Source of the DNA: Paraburkholderia sp. ZP32-5
GTDB taxonomy: Bacteria > Pseudomonadota > Gammaproteobacteria > Burkholderiales > Burkholderiaceae
Assembly (NCBI RefSeq): GCF_021390495.1
Contig: NZ_JAJEJP010000002.1
Location: 2,976,001 to 3,040,000, forward strand
Length of the DNA: 64,000 nucleotides
Direction: 5' to 3'
Part shown: positions 27,005-36,213 of the stretch, piece by piece
Layout of the letters: each line of letters opens with the position of its first letter
Numbering within the stretch: position 1 is the stretch's first letter
Program-made: the position numbers and the translations under genes
The notes under the pieces: model-generated
Seen by the model: the letters and a program-made list of their open reading frames with translations, nothing else
The model's database searches: none
What the model was told of the DNA's origin: nothing

Positions 27005-29317
27005 CTACGCCATCGCCCCCTGCCTATCAAACGCCGCCTTCAACACCTCAGCCGAAAACGGCACGCGCCGGAAGCGAATACCAGTAGCGTCGAACAATGC
27101 ATTCGACAGCGCCGCTGCCATCGGCCTGCTGGCAGGCTCACCCGCGCCTGAAGAAGGATGGTCCGGATGGTTGTTGACCATCACGATTTCCACCGCATCG
27201 GGCACATCCGCGATCTCGGCGATCGGGTACGTGAGCCAGTCCACGCTAGTGACCCGATGGCTGTCGAAGCGCACGCTCTCATACTTGGCGCGGCTCATGC
27301 CCATCATCAGGTTCGCTTCGATCGTGCCGGTCAGATTGCGCGGGTTGATCACATAGCCGCAGTCGTGTGCCACCACGAAGCGAGTGACATGGAACTGTCC
27401 GGTATCGCGATACACCTCTATTTCGGCAACCAGTGCCACCGTGGTCTTGCCGCGCGGCGCATAGGCAATGCCCCGCCCCATCACCACATTGCCGGACTGC
27501 GCGGGCCTCGGAGACGGACGCGACTGCCAGCCGGCTTTTTCAGCGGCAGCGCGAATCACGCCTTTGTCGCGTTCGTCCGTGAGGTAGCGCAGGCGAAATT
27601 CCACCGGGTCGGCTTTCGCAGCCGCGGCAAGTTCGTCGATAAAGCATTCGCTGGCAAAGCAGGTTGCCATGCCGTCCGGATCGCGCAGGTGAGCCGTGCG
27701 CAGCCCTGTGCTAAGCGAGCGTTCCCAATCGAGCAGGTCGCTGCGCCGGCGTTTGTTGTCGAACTGATAATGCTCGTCGGCTAACTGAAACGCCTGCGCA
27801 CCCGTGTTGCGAAAGCCGCCGATCAACTGCGCGGACAAGGTGTCGCCGGCCACTTCGGTACCGGCGGGACGAATCAGGCTCGAATACCCGCGCGCCAGAT
27901 ATGAAAACGCGACGACCTTTCCGTCGCGGTCGAGCGCACCCTGCATACGGAAACTGGTTGGGGAACTCTTCGGGTCCCAGCCTACCGCATCGGCGCGCAT
28001 ATATTGCACGCGCACGGGTTGGCCCACGGCCTTCGAGAGCAGCATCGCGTCCATCGCCGCGTCATCGGCATCGTTCATTCCATAGGAGCCGGGGCCGGGC
28101 ATCCATGTGACGCGTACCTTCTCCAGCGGCATATTCGCCATTTGCGCCAGCGCGTGGCGCAGCGGGTAGGGCTTCTGACCCGCAGCCCAGATCACGGCTC
28201 GCTCGGCGTTGACGTCGGCAACCGCGCATCCCGGTCCCATGCTCGCATGCGAATGAAACGGAAAGTCGTAATCGGCGGCAAGCTTCGTGTGCGCGCCAGC
28301 CATTGCCGCATCGACGTCCCCCACGTTCTGCGCGGTTTTGGACACCACGGCAGCTTCGTTGCGCAAGCGCGCATACAACGCGTCGTAGTCGGAATCGAAT
28401 GCAGCGGCGGGCTCGGTCCACTTGATCTGCAAATCGCGGGAAACGCTGATGGCCTGCTCTTCGCGTTCACATACCACGCCCACGAAGTTGCCCTGTGTCA
28501 CGATCGCGACGAGGCCCGGAAAGGATTGGCCACGTGGCACCTCAACCAGTTGTGCGCCGGCTTGCGGCGGCCGGATCACACGCCCGTGCAGCATGCCGGG
28601 TAGCTTCAGGTCGACCAGGTAGTGATATTCGCCGCGTGCCTTGGCCGGAATATCCATGCGCGGCACCGGTTGCCCGACGACGCTGTAGGTTGTGGGATCC
28701 TTGAGCGGCACATGTTCGTCGACCGTCACATGAAACTGTTCACCGCCGACCAGCTCGCCATAGCTGATATGTCTGGCCGCGTCGGACTTCGACTGTACGA
28801 CGCCGTCGCGCACCGTCAATTGCGCTTCGTCCGTCTGCAGATGTTGCGCAGCCATGCGCACCAGCGCTTGCCGCGCCCGTGCGCCTGCGCGACGCAAGGC
28901 CTTGCCGCCATCTTCGATACCGTTGCTGCCGCCGGTGCCGCGCTGATCGACCGTGGTGGCGGTATCGCCCATATTCACGGTGACGCGCGACAGCGGTACA
29001 TCCAGCTCCTCAGCGACGATTTGCGCGAACGCGGTGCTGATGCCCATGCCCGCCTCGATCTTGCCGACGCTGGCAATCACGTCGCCATCCTGTGTGACGG
29101 CGATCCACGAGTCGAGCTGGTTGGGCGGCAGAGTGGCAGGCCAGGGAGCGCTCTGCGGTTCGAGCACCGCATCGGGCGGCACCCCATGTGCGACGACATT
29201 CGCTCGCTCCGGCGCCGTCGTTGCGCCGGCGAGCGTTGGCCACGCGAACGACACGATCAACGCGCCGCCCGTGCCGAGGAACTGTCGCCGCGAAACCTTC
29301 AATGCAATCTTGGGCAT
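27005..29317 (-). CDS. Molybdenum hydroxylase large subunit (IorB/aldehyde oxidase type)
   Basis: A 770-residue molybdopterin-binding subunit of the xanthine dehydrogenase family. The N-terminus VSRRQFLGTGGALIVSFA is a twin-arginine leader, as in isoquinoline 1-oxidoreductase beta and related periplasmic aldehyde dehydrogenases. GEIxxGxG-like text appears as GKIEAGMGISTAFAQIVAEE, and the catalytic Glu is in SSGAGEPASRPMAAALSNAL near the C-terminus. It hydroxylates an aldehyde or N-heterocycle using water. GGAG precedes the ATG at 29317. It follows the 2Fe-2S subunit by 25 bases. There is no FAD subunit and no cytochrome gene adjacent, so the electron acceptor is unknown. Confidence 0.9.
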   Translation of the reverse strand: MPKIALKVSRRQFLGTGGALIVSFAWPTLAGATTAPERANVVAHGVPPDAVLEPQSAPWPATLPPNQLDSWIAVTQDGDVIASVGKIEAGMGISTAFAQIVAEELDVPLSRVTVNMGDTATTVDQRGTGGSNGIEDGGKALRRAGARARQALVRMAAQHLQTDEAQLTVRDGVVQSKSDAARHISYGELVGGEQFHVTVDEHVPLKDPTTYSVVGQPVPRMDIPAKARGEYHYLVDLKLPGMLHGRVIRPPQAGAQLVEVPRGQSFPGLVAIVTQGNFVGVVCEREEQAISVSRDLQIKWTEPAAAFDSDYDALYARLRNEAAVVSKTAQNVGDVDAAMAGAHTKLAADYDFPFHSHASMGPGCAVADVNAERAVIWAAGQKPYPLRHALAQMANMPLEKVRVTWMPGPGSYGMNDADDAAMDAMLLSKAVGQPVRVQYMRADAVGWDPKSSPTSFRMQGALDRDGKVVAFSYLARGYSSLIRPAGTEVAGDTLSAQLIGGFRNTGAQAFQLADEHYQFDNKRRRSDLLDWERSLSTGLRTAHLRDPDGMATCFASECFIDELAAAAKADPVEFRLRYLTDERDKGVIRAAAEKAGWQSRPSPRPAQSGNVVMGRGIAYAPRGKTTVALVAEIEVYRDTGQFHVTRFVVAHDCGYVINPRNLTGTIEANLMMGMSRAKYESVRFDSHRVTSVDWLTYPIAEIADVPDAVEIVMVNNHPDHPSSGAGEPASRPMAAALSNALFDATGIRFRRVPFSAEVLKAAFDRQGAMA

Positions 29318-29342
29318 GTCGATCTCCAGGTCCAGGTGGGCA

Positions 29343-29924
29343 TTACGCCATGGCCTTGGCCGCACGTTTGACGGCACGCAAGATCGCGATATGGGTTCCG
29401 CAACGGCATTTGAGTCCGGTTAGGCCCGCGCGAATTTCGGCATCGGACGCATGCGGATTCTGCTTGAGGAACGCCGCGCTGTTCATGATCCAGCTATTCA
29501 TGCAGTACCCGCACTGCGCCGCCTGTTCTTCGATGAACGCGTGCTGTACCGGGTGCAAGCCATCGACACGCTGTTCCGCGGGAATGGTTTGTGCAAGGCC
29601 TTGCAACGTGGTGATCTGATGGCCTGCCGCCGCGACGACTGGCACCACGCATGAGCGCACAGCCGCTCCGTCCAGATGCACGGTGCATGCGCCGCATTGC
29701 GCGAGGCCGCAGCCGAATCGCGGCCCGGTGAGATTCAATTCATTGCGCAATACATAGAGCAGCGGCGTATCCGGCGTGGCTTGTACAACGTGTGCTTTAC
29801 CATCCACCGCGATCGTCAGAGCGGATGCGGCACCGGTCGATCCGGCAGCAGTAGCGGAAGATACAGTGTTCGATGAATGCGAGTAATGCGGCGAGGGTGC
29901 GCTTTGCGGCGAATGCGCTGGCAT
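29343..29924 (-). CDS. 2Fe-2S subunit of the molybdenum hydroxylase
   Basis: A 193-residue small subunit. A ferredoxin-type cluster site CGLAQCGACTVHLDG with a later Cys (VRSC), and a second cluster set CGYCMNSW and KCRCGTH, match the two-cluster architecture of the XdhA/IorA family. The first 40 residues are a Ser/Ala-rich extension without a recognisable export signal; it probably travels to the periplasm bound to the Tat-bearing large subunit. AAGGAG precedes the ATG at 29924. It is the first gene of the two-gene unit and transfers electrons from the molybdenum centre to an external acceptor. Confidence 0.92.
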   Translation of the reverse strand: MPAHSPQSAPSPHYSHSSNTVSSATAAGSTGAASALTIAVDGKAHVVQATPDTPLLYVLRNELNLTGPRFGCGLAQCGACTVHLDGAAVRSCVVPVVAAAGHQITTLQGLAQTIPAEQRVDGLHPVQHAFIEEQAAQCGYCMNSWIMNSAAFLKQNPHASDAEIRAGLTGLKCRCGTHIAILRAVKRAAKAMA

Positions 29925-30305
29925 ATGCAGCTCCTTGAATCGTTCTATTTATGACAAGGTACTTTCGCTTTGCTAACAGCGGGCTGAACATGGGCAGCGA
30001 ACGAGGTGTCTCGAACCCTCGTAAGCCCCTTGAACGACATTTGCTGAGCCGCAAGTATGCGCTCAAGCCTGTCGACAGTGTCAACACGCGTTACGTGTGA
30101 AGCTCAGGCAATCGCGAAGCGGCAGGTGAGACACCGGGACGGATTGTCTTTGTCGCTGAACCGGAAGAACTTTCATCCTGTCCTGTCGGGTTTCACCCCT
30201 CAAGACTTCCGGCGCGTTGCCGATATCAAAAGTCGACGCGGCGGTTTGGGCAACACCGATCACTACCTGAGTCGGTGCCGCATCAACGTGTCGCAAGGTA
30301 AGGCT
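29925..30305. other. Divergent intergenic region
   Basis: Lies between the molybdenum hydroxylase operon and the PAS-GGDEF gene. The PAS-GGDEF frame is open back to 30057, but this extension looks non-coding. No consensus promoter, RNA or repeat was recognised. Confidence 0.5.
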
Positions 30306-31604
30306 ATGTCGGATTTGAGTAACAGATCACAGGAATACGCGGACGGCGCGGTGGTCAGCTTCGCTGTCGTCGGGCGCGATGCTCACGGCGAGTTCGTCAT
30401 CAGTGCCTGCAACGACCCGTTCATCCAGATGGCGGGTGGGATGGCTGCCGATTGGAACACGTTCCCCATCCCGTTCGACGCTCTGATTCCGAAACAGGTG
30501 GGACTCGAGTTGCGCGAAAAGCTACGGGCATGCTTCACGTCAGGAGCGGCGCAGGAACTGCAACAGTCTTTCGCCCTTCATGACGGTGTACACACGTGGC
30601 GCCTCTCGCTTAAACCTCTCAGACATACGAGCAGTGGAACGGCCGTGCACGAAGTCATCGTGACAGGTTTCGATACCGCCTCGGCAATGCGGCTGATACA
30701 TGAACTTGAAGTGAGCGCTTCCCGTTTTCGGGCGGTGGTCGACTCGGCTTACGACGCGATCGTCACGATCAACGAACAGCACAACATCACGTTCTTCAAT
30801 CGCGCGGCGGAGAACCTGTTCGGCTACAAGTCGGCCGAGGTGCTGGGACAGCGGATCGAAATTCTGTTGCCGGAAAGGTTTCGCGCGAATCATTCCCGGA
30901 ACGTCAAGCAGTTCGCAGACTCCGTACAGATGAGCCTGCGGTCGACCACACCGCCCCGCATGGACGAAAGCAACAGCGTGTACGGACTGCATCGGGACGG
31001 CACGGTCATCCCTGTCGAAATCGCAATTTCAAAAATAAAAGTGAACGGCGTCATCGAATTCACGGCAGTTGTTCGCGATATCCGCGAGCGCGCCGAGCTC
31101 ATCGAACTGCTGAAAAAGCAGGCCGTGACCGATGCTCTGACCGGCCTGGCGAATCGCCGCGAGTTTCTGGATTTTGTCGAAAAGGTGCTCGGCACCGACG
31201 ACCTCCTGTCTGTGTTTATCCTGGACATCGACTACTTCAAGAAGATCAACGACACCTACGGCCACGATATCGGCGACGAAGTGCTGCGGGTGCTGGCGAA
31301 GGTCGGTGTGTCGATTCCGCACGAGTCCGGGTTGTTCGCGCGCTGGGGAGGGGAGGAATTCGTCGCGGCATTGCCGGGCGCGGACGCCGCGGTCGTGTGC
31401 CGGATCGCGGAGACGCTGCGACGCCGCTTCGAGGAACAGGATTTCGAGCACGCGTGGCGCGTGAAGCCGATCTCATTTACCGTCAGTATCGGTGTGGTCA
31501 CGCGGGAAGCGGGAGAGCGTGATGTCCACGCGTTGATGCGGCGCGCAGACCGGGCGCTCTATGTGGCGAAAGAGTCGGGCCGTAACCGCGTCGAGGTCGG
31601 GTAG
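30306..31604 (+). CDS. PAS-GGDEF diguanylate cyclase
   Basis: A 432-residue soluble protein. An N-terminal sensor region (about 1-125) is followed by a PAS domain (about 135-260; DAIVTINEQHNITFFNRAAE and LFGYKSAEVLGQRIEILLPE, with the PAC tail) and a C-terminal GGDEF domain. The catalytic signature is RWGGEEF, an accepted active variant, and the LTGLANRREFLDFVE start and IDIDYFKKINDTYGHDIGDE are intact. The RxxD inhibitory site is absent. It makes cyclic-di-GMP in response to an unknown signal. The ATG at 30306 follows AAGG with good spacing and gives a sensible N-terminus; longer readings back to 30057 are not supported. Confidence 0.9.
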   Translation: MSDLSNRSQEYADGAVVSFAVVGRDAHGEFVISACNDPFIQMAGGMAADWNTFPIPFDALIPKQVGLELREKLRACFTSGAAQELQQSFALHDGVHTWRLSLKPLRHTSSGTAVHEVIVTGFDTASAMRLIHELEVSASRFRAVVDSAYDAIVTINEQHNITFFNRAAENLFGYKSAEVLGQRIEILLPERFRANHSRNVKQFADSVQMSLRSTTPPRMDESNSVYGLHRDGTVIPVEIAISKIKVNGVIEFTAVVRDIRERAELIELLKKQAVTDALTGLANRREFLDFVEKVLGTDDLLSVFILDIDYFKKINDTYGHDIGDEVLRVLAKVGVSIPHESGLFARWGGEEFVAALPGADAAVVCRIAETLRRRFEEQDFEHAWRVKPISFTVSIGVVTREAGERDVHALMRRADRALYVAKESGRNRVEVG

Positions 31605-31757
31605 GCGTTGCGTTGTGCCTGCACACGAAAGGCGAGACCGTTTCCCATGGCAGTCGGCTTCCTGCCCTGAGTAAGCGGACTACCGTGAACAGGGGATGCG
31701 AGGATCGGGCATTCGTTCTAGGCTCTGCCTTTATCGATTTTCGTTGGGGTTGCCCGC

Positions 31758-32360
31758 ATGCCTGCCGATATCAACTTCCGTGACAAGTTGAACCGCCTTC
31801 ATGCTTTTTCAAGGATGAAGCTGGGCATCGGAATCCCCACCGAGCTGAAAGGCCGGGGCTACCGTTGGATCGATATCGAATCGGCGTACCAGGACTTCGT
31901 CGCCAACCAGCGGGAATTCCGTGTGGCGGACTACGCTGCATTCCGGGCTATCCTCGATTTGTGGAGTCCGCAGCGCGTCGCGTGGCAGGGTAGTCAGGGC
32001 GTGGCACGTCCGACGGCCGCGACGACGCCGGGCTTCGGGCGAAGCGCCAGCATCTCGTCCCATCGAGCGGCGTCGGGAAGGGCGCCGCTTGGAACCTGGC
32101 AAGGCGGCCATCCAAGCGAAGCGCTGCAGCCGACGGCGATGAATGTGCCGGAGACGAGGAACACGCGGCCCGTAGTTGCCCACGAATGGACGACCCATCT
32201 GGCTGCCGGTACGCAGATCGATCTTCAGGTAAGGAATATGTTCGTCGAAAGACCCGAGGTGGAGGCGATGTTCATTCGCCGCGCCAGCGACCTGCCGCAC
32301 CTTGAACGTATCGAAGTGGGATCGGGCAGGCTTTGGACGGTGGTCTGGTCGAGTACTTAG
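31758..32360 (+). CDS. Hypothetical protein with low-complexity centre
   Basis: A 200-residue protein without signal peptide or membrane segment. The first 70 residues (MPADINFRDKLNRLHAFSRM onward) look folded and helical; residues about 75-130 are rich in Gly, Ser, Thr and Pro and look disordered; the last 60 (HEWTTHLAAGTQIDLQVRNM) return to an ordered composition. I do not recognise a family. Codon use matches the chromosome, so it is probably a lineage-specific chromosomal gene. Confidence 0.65.
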   Translation: MPADINFRDKLNRLHAFSRMKLGIGIPTELKGRGYRWIDIESAYQDFVANQREFRVADYAAFRAILDLWSPQRVAWQGSQGVARPTAATTPGFGRSASISSHRAASGRAPLGTWQGGHPSEALQPTAMNVPETRNTRPVVAHEWTTHLAAGTQIDLQVRNMFVERPEVEAMFIRRASDLPHLERIEVGSGRLWTVVWSST

Positions 32361-32456
32361 GGCGACGGCGGCCATCCTTCGCGCGCTGCACAGTCTGGAT
32401 GTGCGATTCGCAAAAGGCGCCGATCGGGCCAGGAGAGAAATTTGACCGCGAGGAGC

Positions 32457-33245
32457 TTAATTCCTGGCGAAGTAGTGTTCATTAACATCGGTCGGCGTAT
32501 TTGCGCCACCGTCGTCCCACTGGACCACGAACACCCCCTTCGGGTAAGCGTCACTCGGTCCCATCAAGAAGGCTGTCCCCGTGTAGATTTGGCCTGCATA
32601 GGGGCACGCGATCGAGTTGGGATTCAGTGTGGATGTCGCCGTTGCGAACTGGATGTTCGTGACATCCACAGTATTCATTTGCGGCGTCAGGTTGCCACTC
32701 CAGGTGCAGTAGAGGCCGTAGGTGCCACTAAACGACGTACCGGCAATCACGATCTGTTCTGACCGCGCGGCGCCATAGGTTCCAGCTAGCGATGCAACTG
32801 TCGGCGCGATCAGAATGCTGTTGAGCGTAAGTGTCGAATCCGACGCGGTCGCGCTCGGTGCCTGGACCTGTAGCGAGTAGGTCTTGCCGTCGCTATTCAG
32901 GCTCAGAGCCGCGTTGCCTTTTACAAACGTGCCGGACGACGGTACCCAGCCGTTGCCCGTGGCGCTGTTGGCATTACCGGTCAACGGCACGGTTCCGAGG
33001 CCGAACGTCAATGGCTGATCGGTGCCATTTCCAAAGGCACGCAGATAGCCGGCGTGATTGACCGTTACGACCACGGCGTTAGCCGCCGTTTCCGATGACA
33101 TAAGAACGTTATCTATGATCGCGGGACCCGGCGTGGTGCTGCTTTGGCTTCCACCACCGCCGTCGCTTCCACCTCCCGCTCCGCAGCTCGCGAGAATCAC
33201 ACATGATGTGGCGGCAACCATGCGGAGATAATGTTTGTGGTTCAT
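32457..33245 (-). CDS. Predicted outer-membrane lipoprotein, unknown function
   Basis: A 262-residue protein starting at the ATG at 33245. The leader ends in VILASC, a clear lipobox with Cys as the mature N-terminus, followed by a Gly/Ser-rich linker (CGAGGGSDGGGGSQSS). The residue after Cys is Gly, so sorting to the outer membrane is expected. The mature part is rich in Thr, Ser, Gly and Val with beta-strand-like text, and has Cys residues late in the chain (LYCTWSG, SIACPYAG) that could pair. No family recognised. Confidence 0.75.
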   Translation of the reverse strand: MNHKHYLRMVAATSCVILASCGAGGGSDGGGGSQSSTTPGPAIIDNVLMSSETAANAVVVTVNHAGYLRAFGNGTDQPLTFGLGTVPLTGNANSATGNGWVPSSGTFVKGNAALSLNSDGKTYSLQVQAPSATASDSTLTLNSILIAPTVASLAGTYGAARSEQIVIAGTSFSGTYGLYCTWSGNLTPQMNTVDVTNIQFATATSTLNPNSIACPYAGQIYTGTAFLMGPSDAYPKGVFVVQWDDGGANTPTDVNEHYFARN

Positions 33246-33590
33246 TTCTGCTTGGTCTGGAGTCGTGGCGTTGGTCAAACGCGCGTTATCGTCGGCTGGA
33301 TCCTGGTCCGCCCTGCACTATCTATTTATAAATGCGACTGCAAATTCCGCAGATCGGCACGGACAACTCGCGAGGGCCGTTCCTCAGCGCGCGAATTTAG
33401 CTTGTGCGGATGACACTCCAGTGACTGACGCCTTCAAACAGGTGCAAGGGTATGACGTGCGTCCGCTTTCGTAGGCTCCGACCGGCGGCTTGGGGTAGAT
33501 TTGTTTCGTTCGCCGTTGGCCTGAGTACGGCCAGCAGGAGTCATTCGTCGCGACGATGAATCAGTTACTCGAACGCCGCCTCTGCGGTCG
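33246..33590. other. Intergenic stretch
   Basis: Separates the lipoprotein start from the 3' end of the next minus-strand gene. It holds the lipoprotein promoter by position; no motif, RNA or gene recognised. Confidence 0.4.
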
Positions 33591-33989
33591 TCAACCGGGA
33601 TACGCTCCATGACCGGCCTCAACACCCTCGCAGATCACGTCCAGAAACTCGTCGTAGAACATGAAGCGGTAGTGGCTGCAGTTTCCAAGGTGCCGAGAGC
33701 TGAATCGCAGAAGCCAGGCGGACTTGCCAAAATCGACTGCTGCGAACCTCGTTTCCCCCTCCCACGGATTGAACTCGCGCGTATAGGGCTCAACCTCTTC
33801 TGGCGTGAACATGAATACCTGCGGCTTCAAAAACCGCAGATGCCGAAAGTTTTCCGGTGTGTATGGGTCTTCGGGCAAAAAATAGTCTACGGCGACGATA
33901 GCTCGACCGCTGGCTCCGCGGTAGTGGACCTTCATGAGTTCTGGCCCACGACCTTCATGATGGAAATCGCTCAATAGTATCGGGTTCAT
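33591..33989 (-). CDS. Hypothetical protein, orphan
   Basis: A 132-residue acidic and aromatic protein (HLRFLKPQVFMFTPEEVEPY, RFMFYDEFLDVICEGVEAG) without signal peptide or membrane segment. AAAGAG lies upstream of the ATG at 33989. No family recognised. Small acidic single-gene proteins of this kind in accessory regions are sometimes immunity proteins, but no toxin gene adjoins it, so I make no functional call. Confidence 0.6.
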   Translation of the reverse strand: MNPILLSDFHHEGRGPELMKVHYRGASGRAIVAVDYFLPEDPYTPENFRHLRFLKPQVFMFTPEEVEPYTREFNPWEGETRFAAVDFGKSAWLLRFSSRHLGNCSHYRFMFYDEFLDVICEGVEAGHGAYPG

Positions 33990-34186
33990 CGTTCGTAATT
34001 ACTCTTTGCCGAAAGGGTAGATTTTGCCAGCAACTCGAATGGCTAAAAAATGCCTTGCGCATGAAATGTGCGCCCGACGCGATCGCTAAGACGTTCGGTG
34101 AGATATGGCCATTGTCGGTCGTTGGACTAACCCATGAAGATTGGCGACAATCGGGCGAACTCCTGACCCGTTTTCTGCGCTCTGCG

Positions 34187-35860
34187 ATGCACGAGAAACA
34201 ATCAACCAGAAGACTACGTATCCTCTGCAAAGTGGCAGGCATGTGCCTCGCGCTATACGCAGATATTGCATCCGCAAACGGCCTTCAATCCGCCTGCTAT
34301 GCGGACAGTAGTTGTCTTGTAAGCGAGTCCGTGCGAAACGCCAGCTCAATCAAGCAGGACGATTCGCTGAATTTCATCAATAACCTGGTACGCACTGGCC
34401 AATTCGATTACGCCCGTGCGATGACAGCCAAACTGGACCGGACCAGGGCGCAGGGATTTCAATGGGAGCAGGCCAACATTGACATCGTAATCGGTGAGAT
34501 CGCGGCTCAATCATGGGCGGCACCAAACGAGGTCGCGGATCTGGCGCCTTTGGAGAAACTGGTAGCGGCAGATCCGGCAGGTGGCCGCAGGCTGACCGAC
34601 TACCTGTCCCTCACGGCGGATCGGATCATCTATCGTTCACCGAAGACAGCAGTGGAAGTCGGACTCGCTGATCTGTTCGAGCGAAGGATACTGATCAGGG
34701 GAAGTAACGCTACGCTGACTGAGATTCTGAATTCGCGATTGCCGCGTGCAATCGAACAGTTGCCCGAGAATAAGCAAGGGGACGGTTGGAACGATCTTGC
34801 CCGGATCTGGCTGGCACTGGGAGACAAGGACGCCGCAAGGAAGGCACTCGAACGGGCTGAGCGGACCGGCATGGTCGATTACCAGGGCGTGCAGCTGATA
34901 GGTGACATGACTACTCGAACCTGGCTTGCGCTGGGCGAACCCTCCCGAGCCCTGCAGGAGGCTGAACGTGCGAGCTCCAGGTCGACGGCCGCTACCTTCA
35001 AGCTCGCTATCGCCCGCGCATACTTGCGCGCGGGGCATATCCGCGACGCGCTTGACATCACCACTTCCGCGCTAGCCGATGTACGCAAGCAGCCGGACTG
35101 GCCTTGGGCTTCGAACCTGTTGCGAGATGCCGTCGACCTCAGGGTGGAGGCGGGTGATGTGCAGGGCGCGCGTGCCGTTGCGGAGGAAATCGAGGCAGGC
35201 AAGCGAGATATCATTCGGGCCAGCCATTTCCTGGATGCCGCCCAGGCCTTCAACGACGTCGGAGATTACGCTCGAGCCACTGCTTTGTTGAAGCCTGCAC
35301 TTGCTTCGGTTCCCGCCTCCAATCAGATCGTCGCAGTCGGGGCAACCTTGGGGCCAATCACCGGGGCGAGCCTTGGGTTAGGTGAAAGCTTGCGGTCGGC
35401 TATCGCCATCGAGCTTTATCGCAGCGGAAATACCAGCGATTTCGAAAACGTACTGACCCAACTCGGCCCTTGGTACAAGCGACATACCTGGATCGAAGTG
35501 TGTGAGGCGCCGAGACCGGGGGGCAAACCTCCACCGGACGACGAAACCTGCATTAAGAATACCGACGGCGCTACGCTTCCTGGTATGGCGGTCAATGCGA
35601 TCAACCAGCAACGAACCACAGATGCAGCCCGCTACCTATCACGCATAGTCGCAATCGTCGGCGATGGGAATTCTTTCGAAGCGGTGAGGCTGGCTCTCGA
35701 TGCCGCGCGCCTCGCAGTCGTCCTTGAGCGAAAAGAGATTGTCAACGCAGCGCTCGTCGCGGCAGCGCATGCAGCTGATCGCCTGACCGATCCTGGCGAT
35801 CGAGCACGTGAATTGCTGGGAGTCGCGGCGCTACGGCACGAGTTGGGCTGCTGCCAGTAA
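34187..35860 (+). CDS. Secreted helical-repeat (TPR-like) protein
   Basis: A 557-residue protein from the ATG at 34187. That start gives a Sec-like signal peptide (RRLRILCKVAGMCLALYADI, then ASANG); an in-frame ATG at 34061 and a TTG at 34055 would make it longer and bury the signal. The rest is a long array of helix pairs with TPR-like spacing, for instance LARIWLALGDKDAARKALER, TRTWLALGEPSRALQEAERA, AIARAYLRAGHIRDALDITT and AQAFNDVGDYARATALLKPA. Four Cys flank the ends (ACYADSSC, CEAPRPG, CIKN, GCCQ). Such proteins are periplasmic interaction scaffolds. The partner is unknown. Confidence 0.68.
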   Translation: MHEKQSTRRLRILCKVAGMCLALYADIASANGLQSACYADSSCLVSESVRNASSIKQDDSLNFINNLVRTGQFDYARAMTAKLDRTRAQGFQWEQANIDIVIGEIAAQSWAAPNEVADLAPLEKLVAADPAGGRRLTDYLSLTADRIIYRSPKTAVEVGLADLFERRILIRGSNATLTEILNSRLPRAIEQLPENKQGDGWNDLARIWLALGDKDAARKALERAERTGMVDYQGVQLIGDMTTRTWLALGEPSRALQEAERASSRSTAATFKLAIARAYLRAGHIRDALDITTSALADVRKQPDWPWASNLLRDAVDLRVEAGDVQGARAVAEEIEAGKRDIIRASHFLDAAQAFNDVGDYARATALLKPALASVPASNQIVAVGATLGPITGASLGLGESLRSAIAIELYRSGNTSDFENVLTQLGPWYKRHTWIEVCEAPRPGGKPPPDDETCIKNTDGATLPGMAVNAINQQRTTDAARYLSRIVAIVGDGNSFEAVRLALDAARLAVVLERKEIVNAALVAAAHAADRLTDPGDRARELLGVAALRHELGCCQ

Positions 35861-36213
35861 GCTTTGTGTGAGTGCAAGGAGATCGCAGCGGGGGCGCGGA
35901 GGGCACCTCTCGTCGAGATAGCAAGGAGACTCAGGACCCGAGTCGTCCGGGCAGTGGGGCACTCGTAGCGTGCGATGGGATGTCCGCTTCTGGCCGAAGT
36001 GAGCGTCACTTCATGGTCGAACTGGGCCGGACATATCGGACCGGGTTCGGCCAAGACGGAACATTCGCCTGAACCCTGGCCGGGGCATTCAGATGTCGCT
36101 TCCATGCCTGAATTGGCCACTCAGTTCGTGACTGGAACGCCGTTCGAACGAACGCTCGTATCATAACGAAAGCGGCAAAGAATTGATCTCGCAAAGAATG
36201 CCCAAGGGAATGC
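35861..36213. other. Intergenic stretch with degenerate repeat-like text
   Basis: Contains TGTCCGCTTCTGGCCGAAGT at 35981-36000, a short dyad-rich text of the kind scattered through Burkholderiales intergenic DNA. No gene or RNA recognised. Confidence 0.4.

Noticed and set aside
30057..30305. Upstream extension of the PAS-GGDEF frame
   Set aside because: Text lacks domain character and the ATG at 30306 has the better ribosome binding site.
33591..33989. Reading the small acidic protein as an immunity protein of a toxin pair
   Set aside because: No toxin gene is adjacent and no immunity family is recognised.
35961..36020. Short text TGTCCGCTTCTGGCCGAAGT as a mobile element end
   Set aside because: No paired inverted copy or transposase is present; it is only a degenerate dyad.
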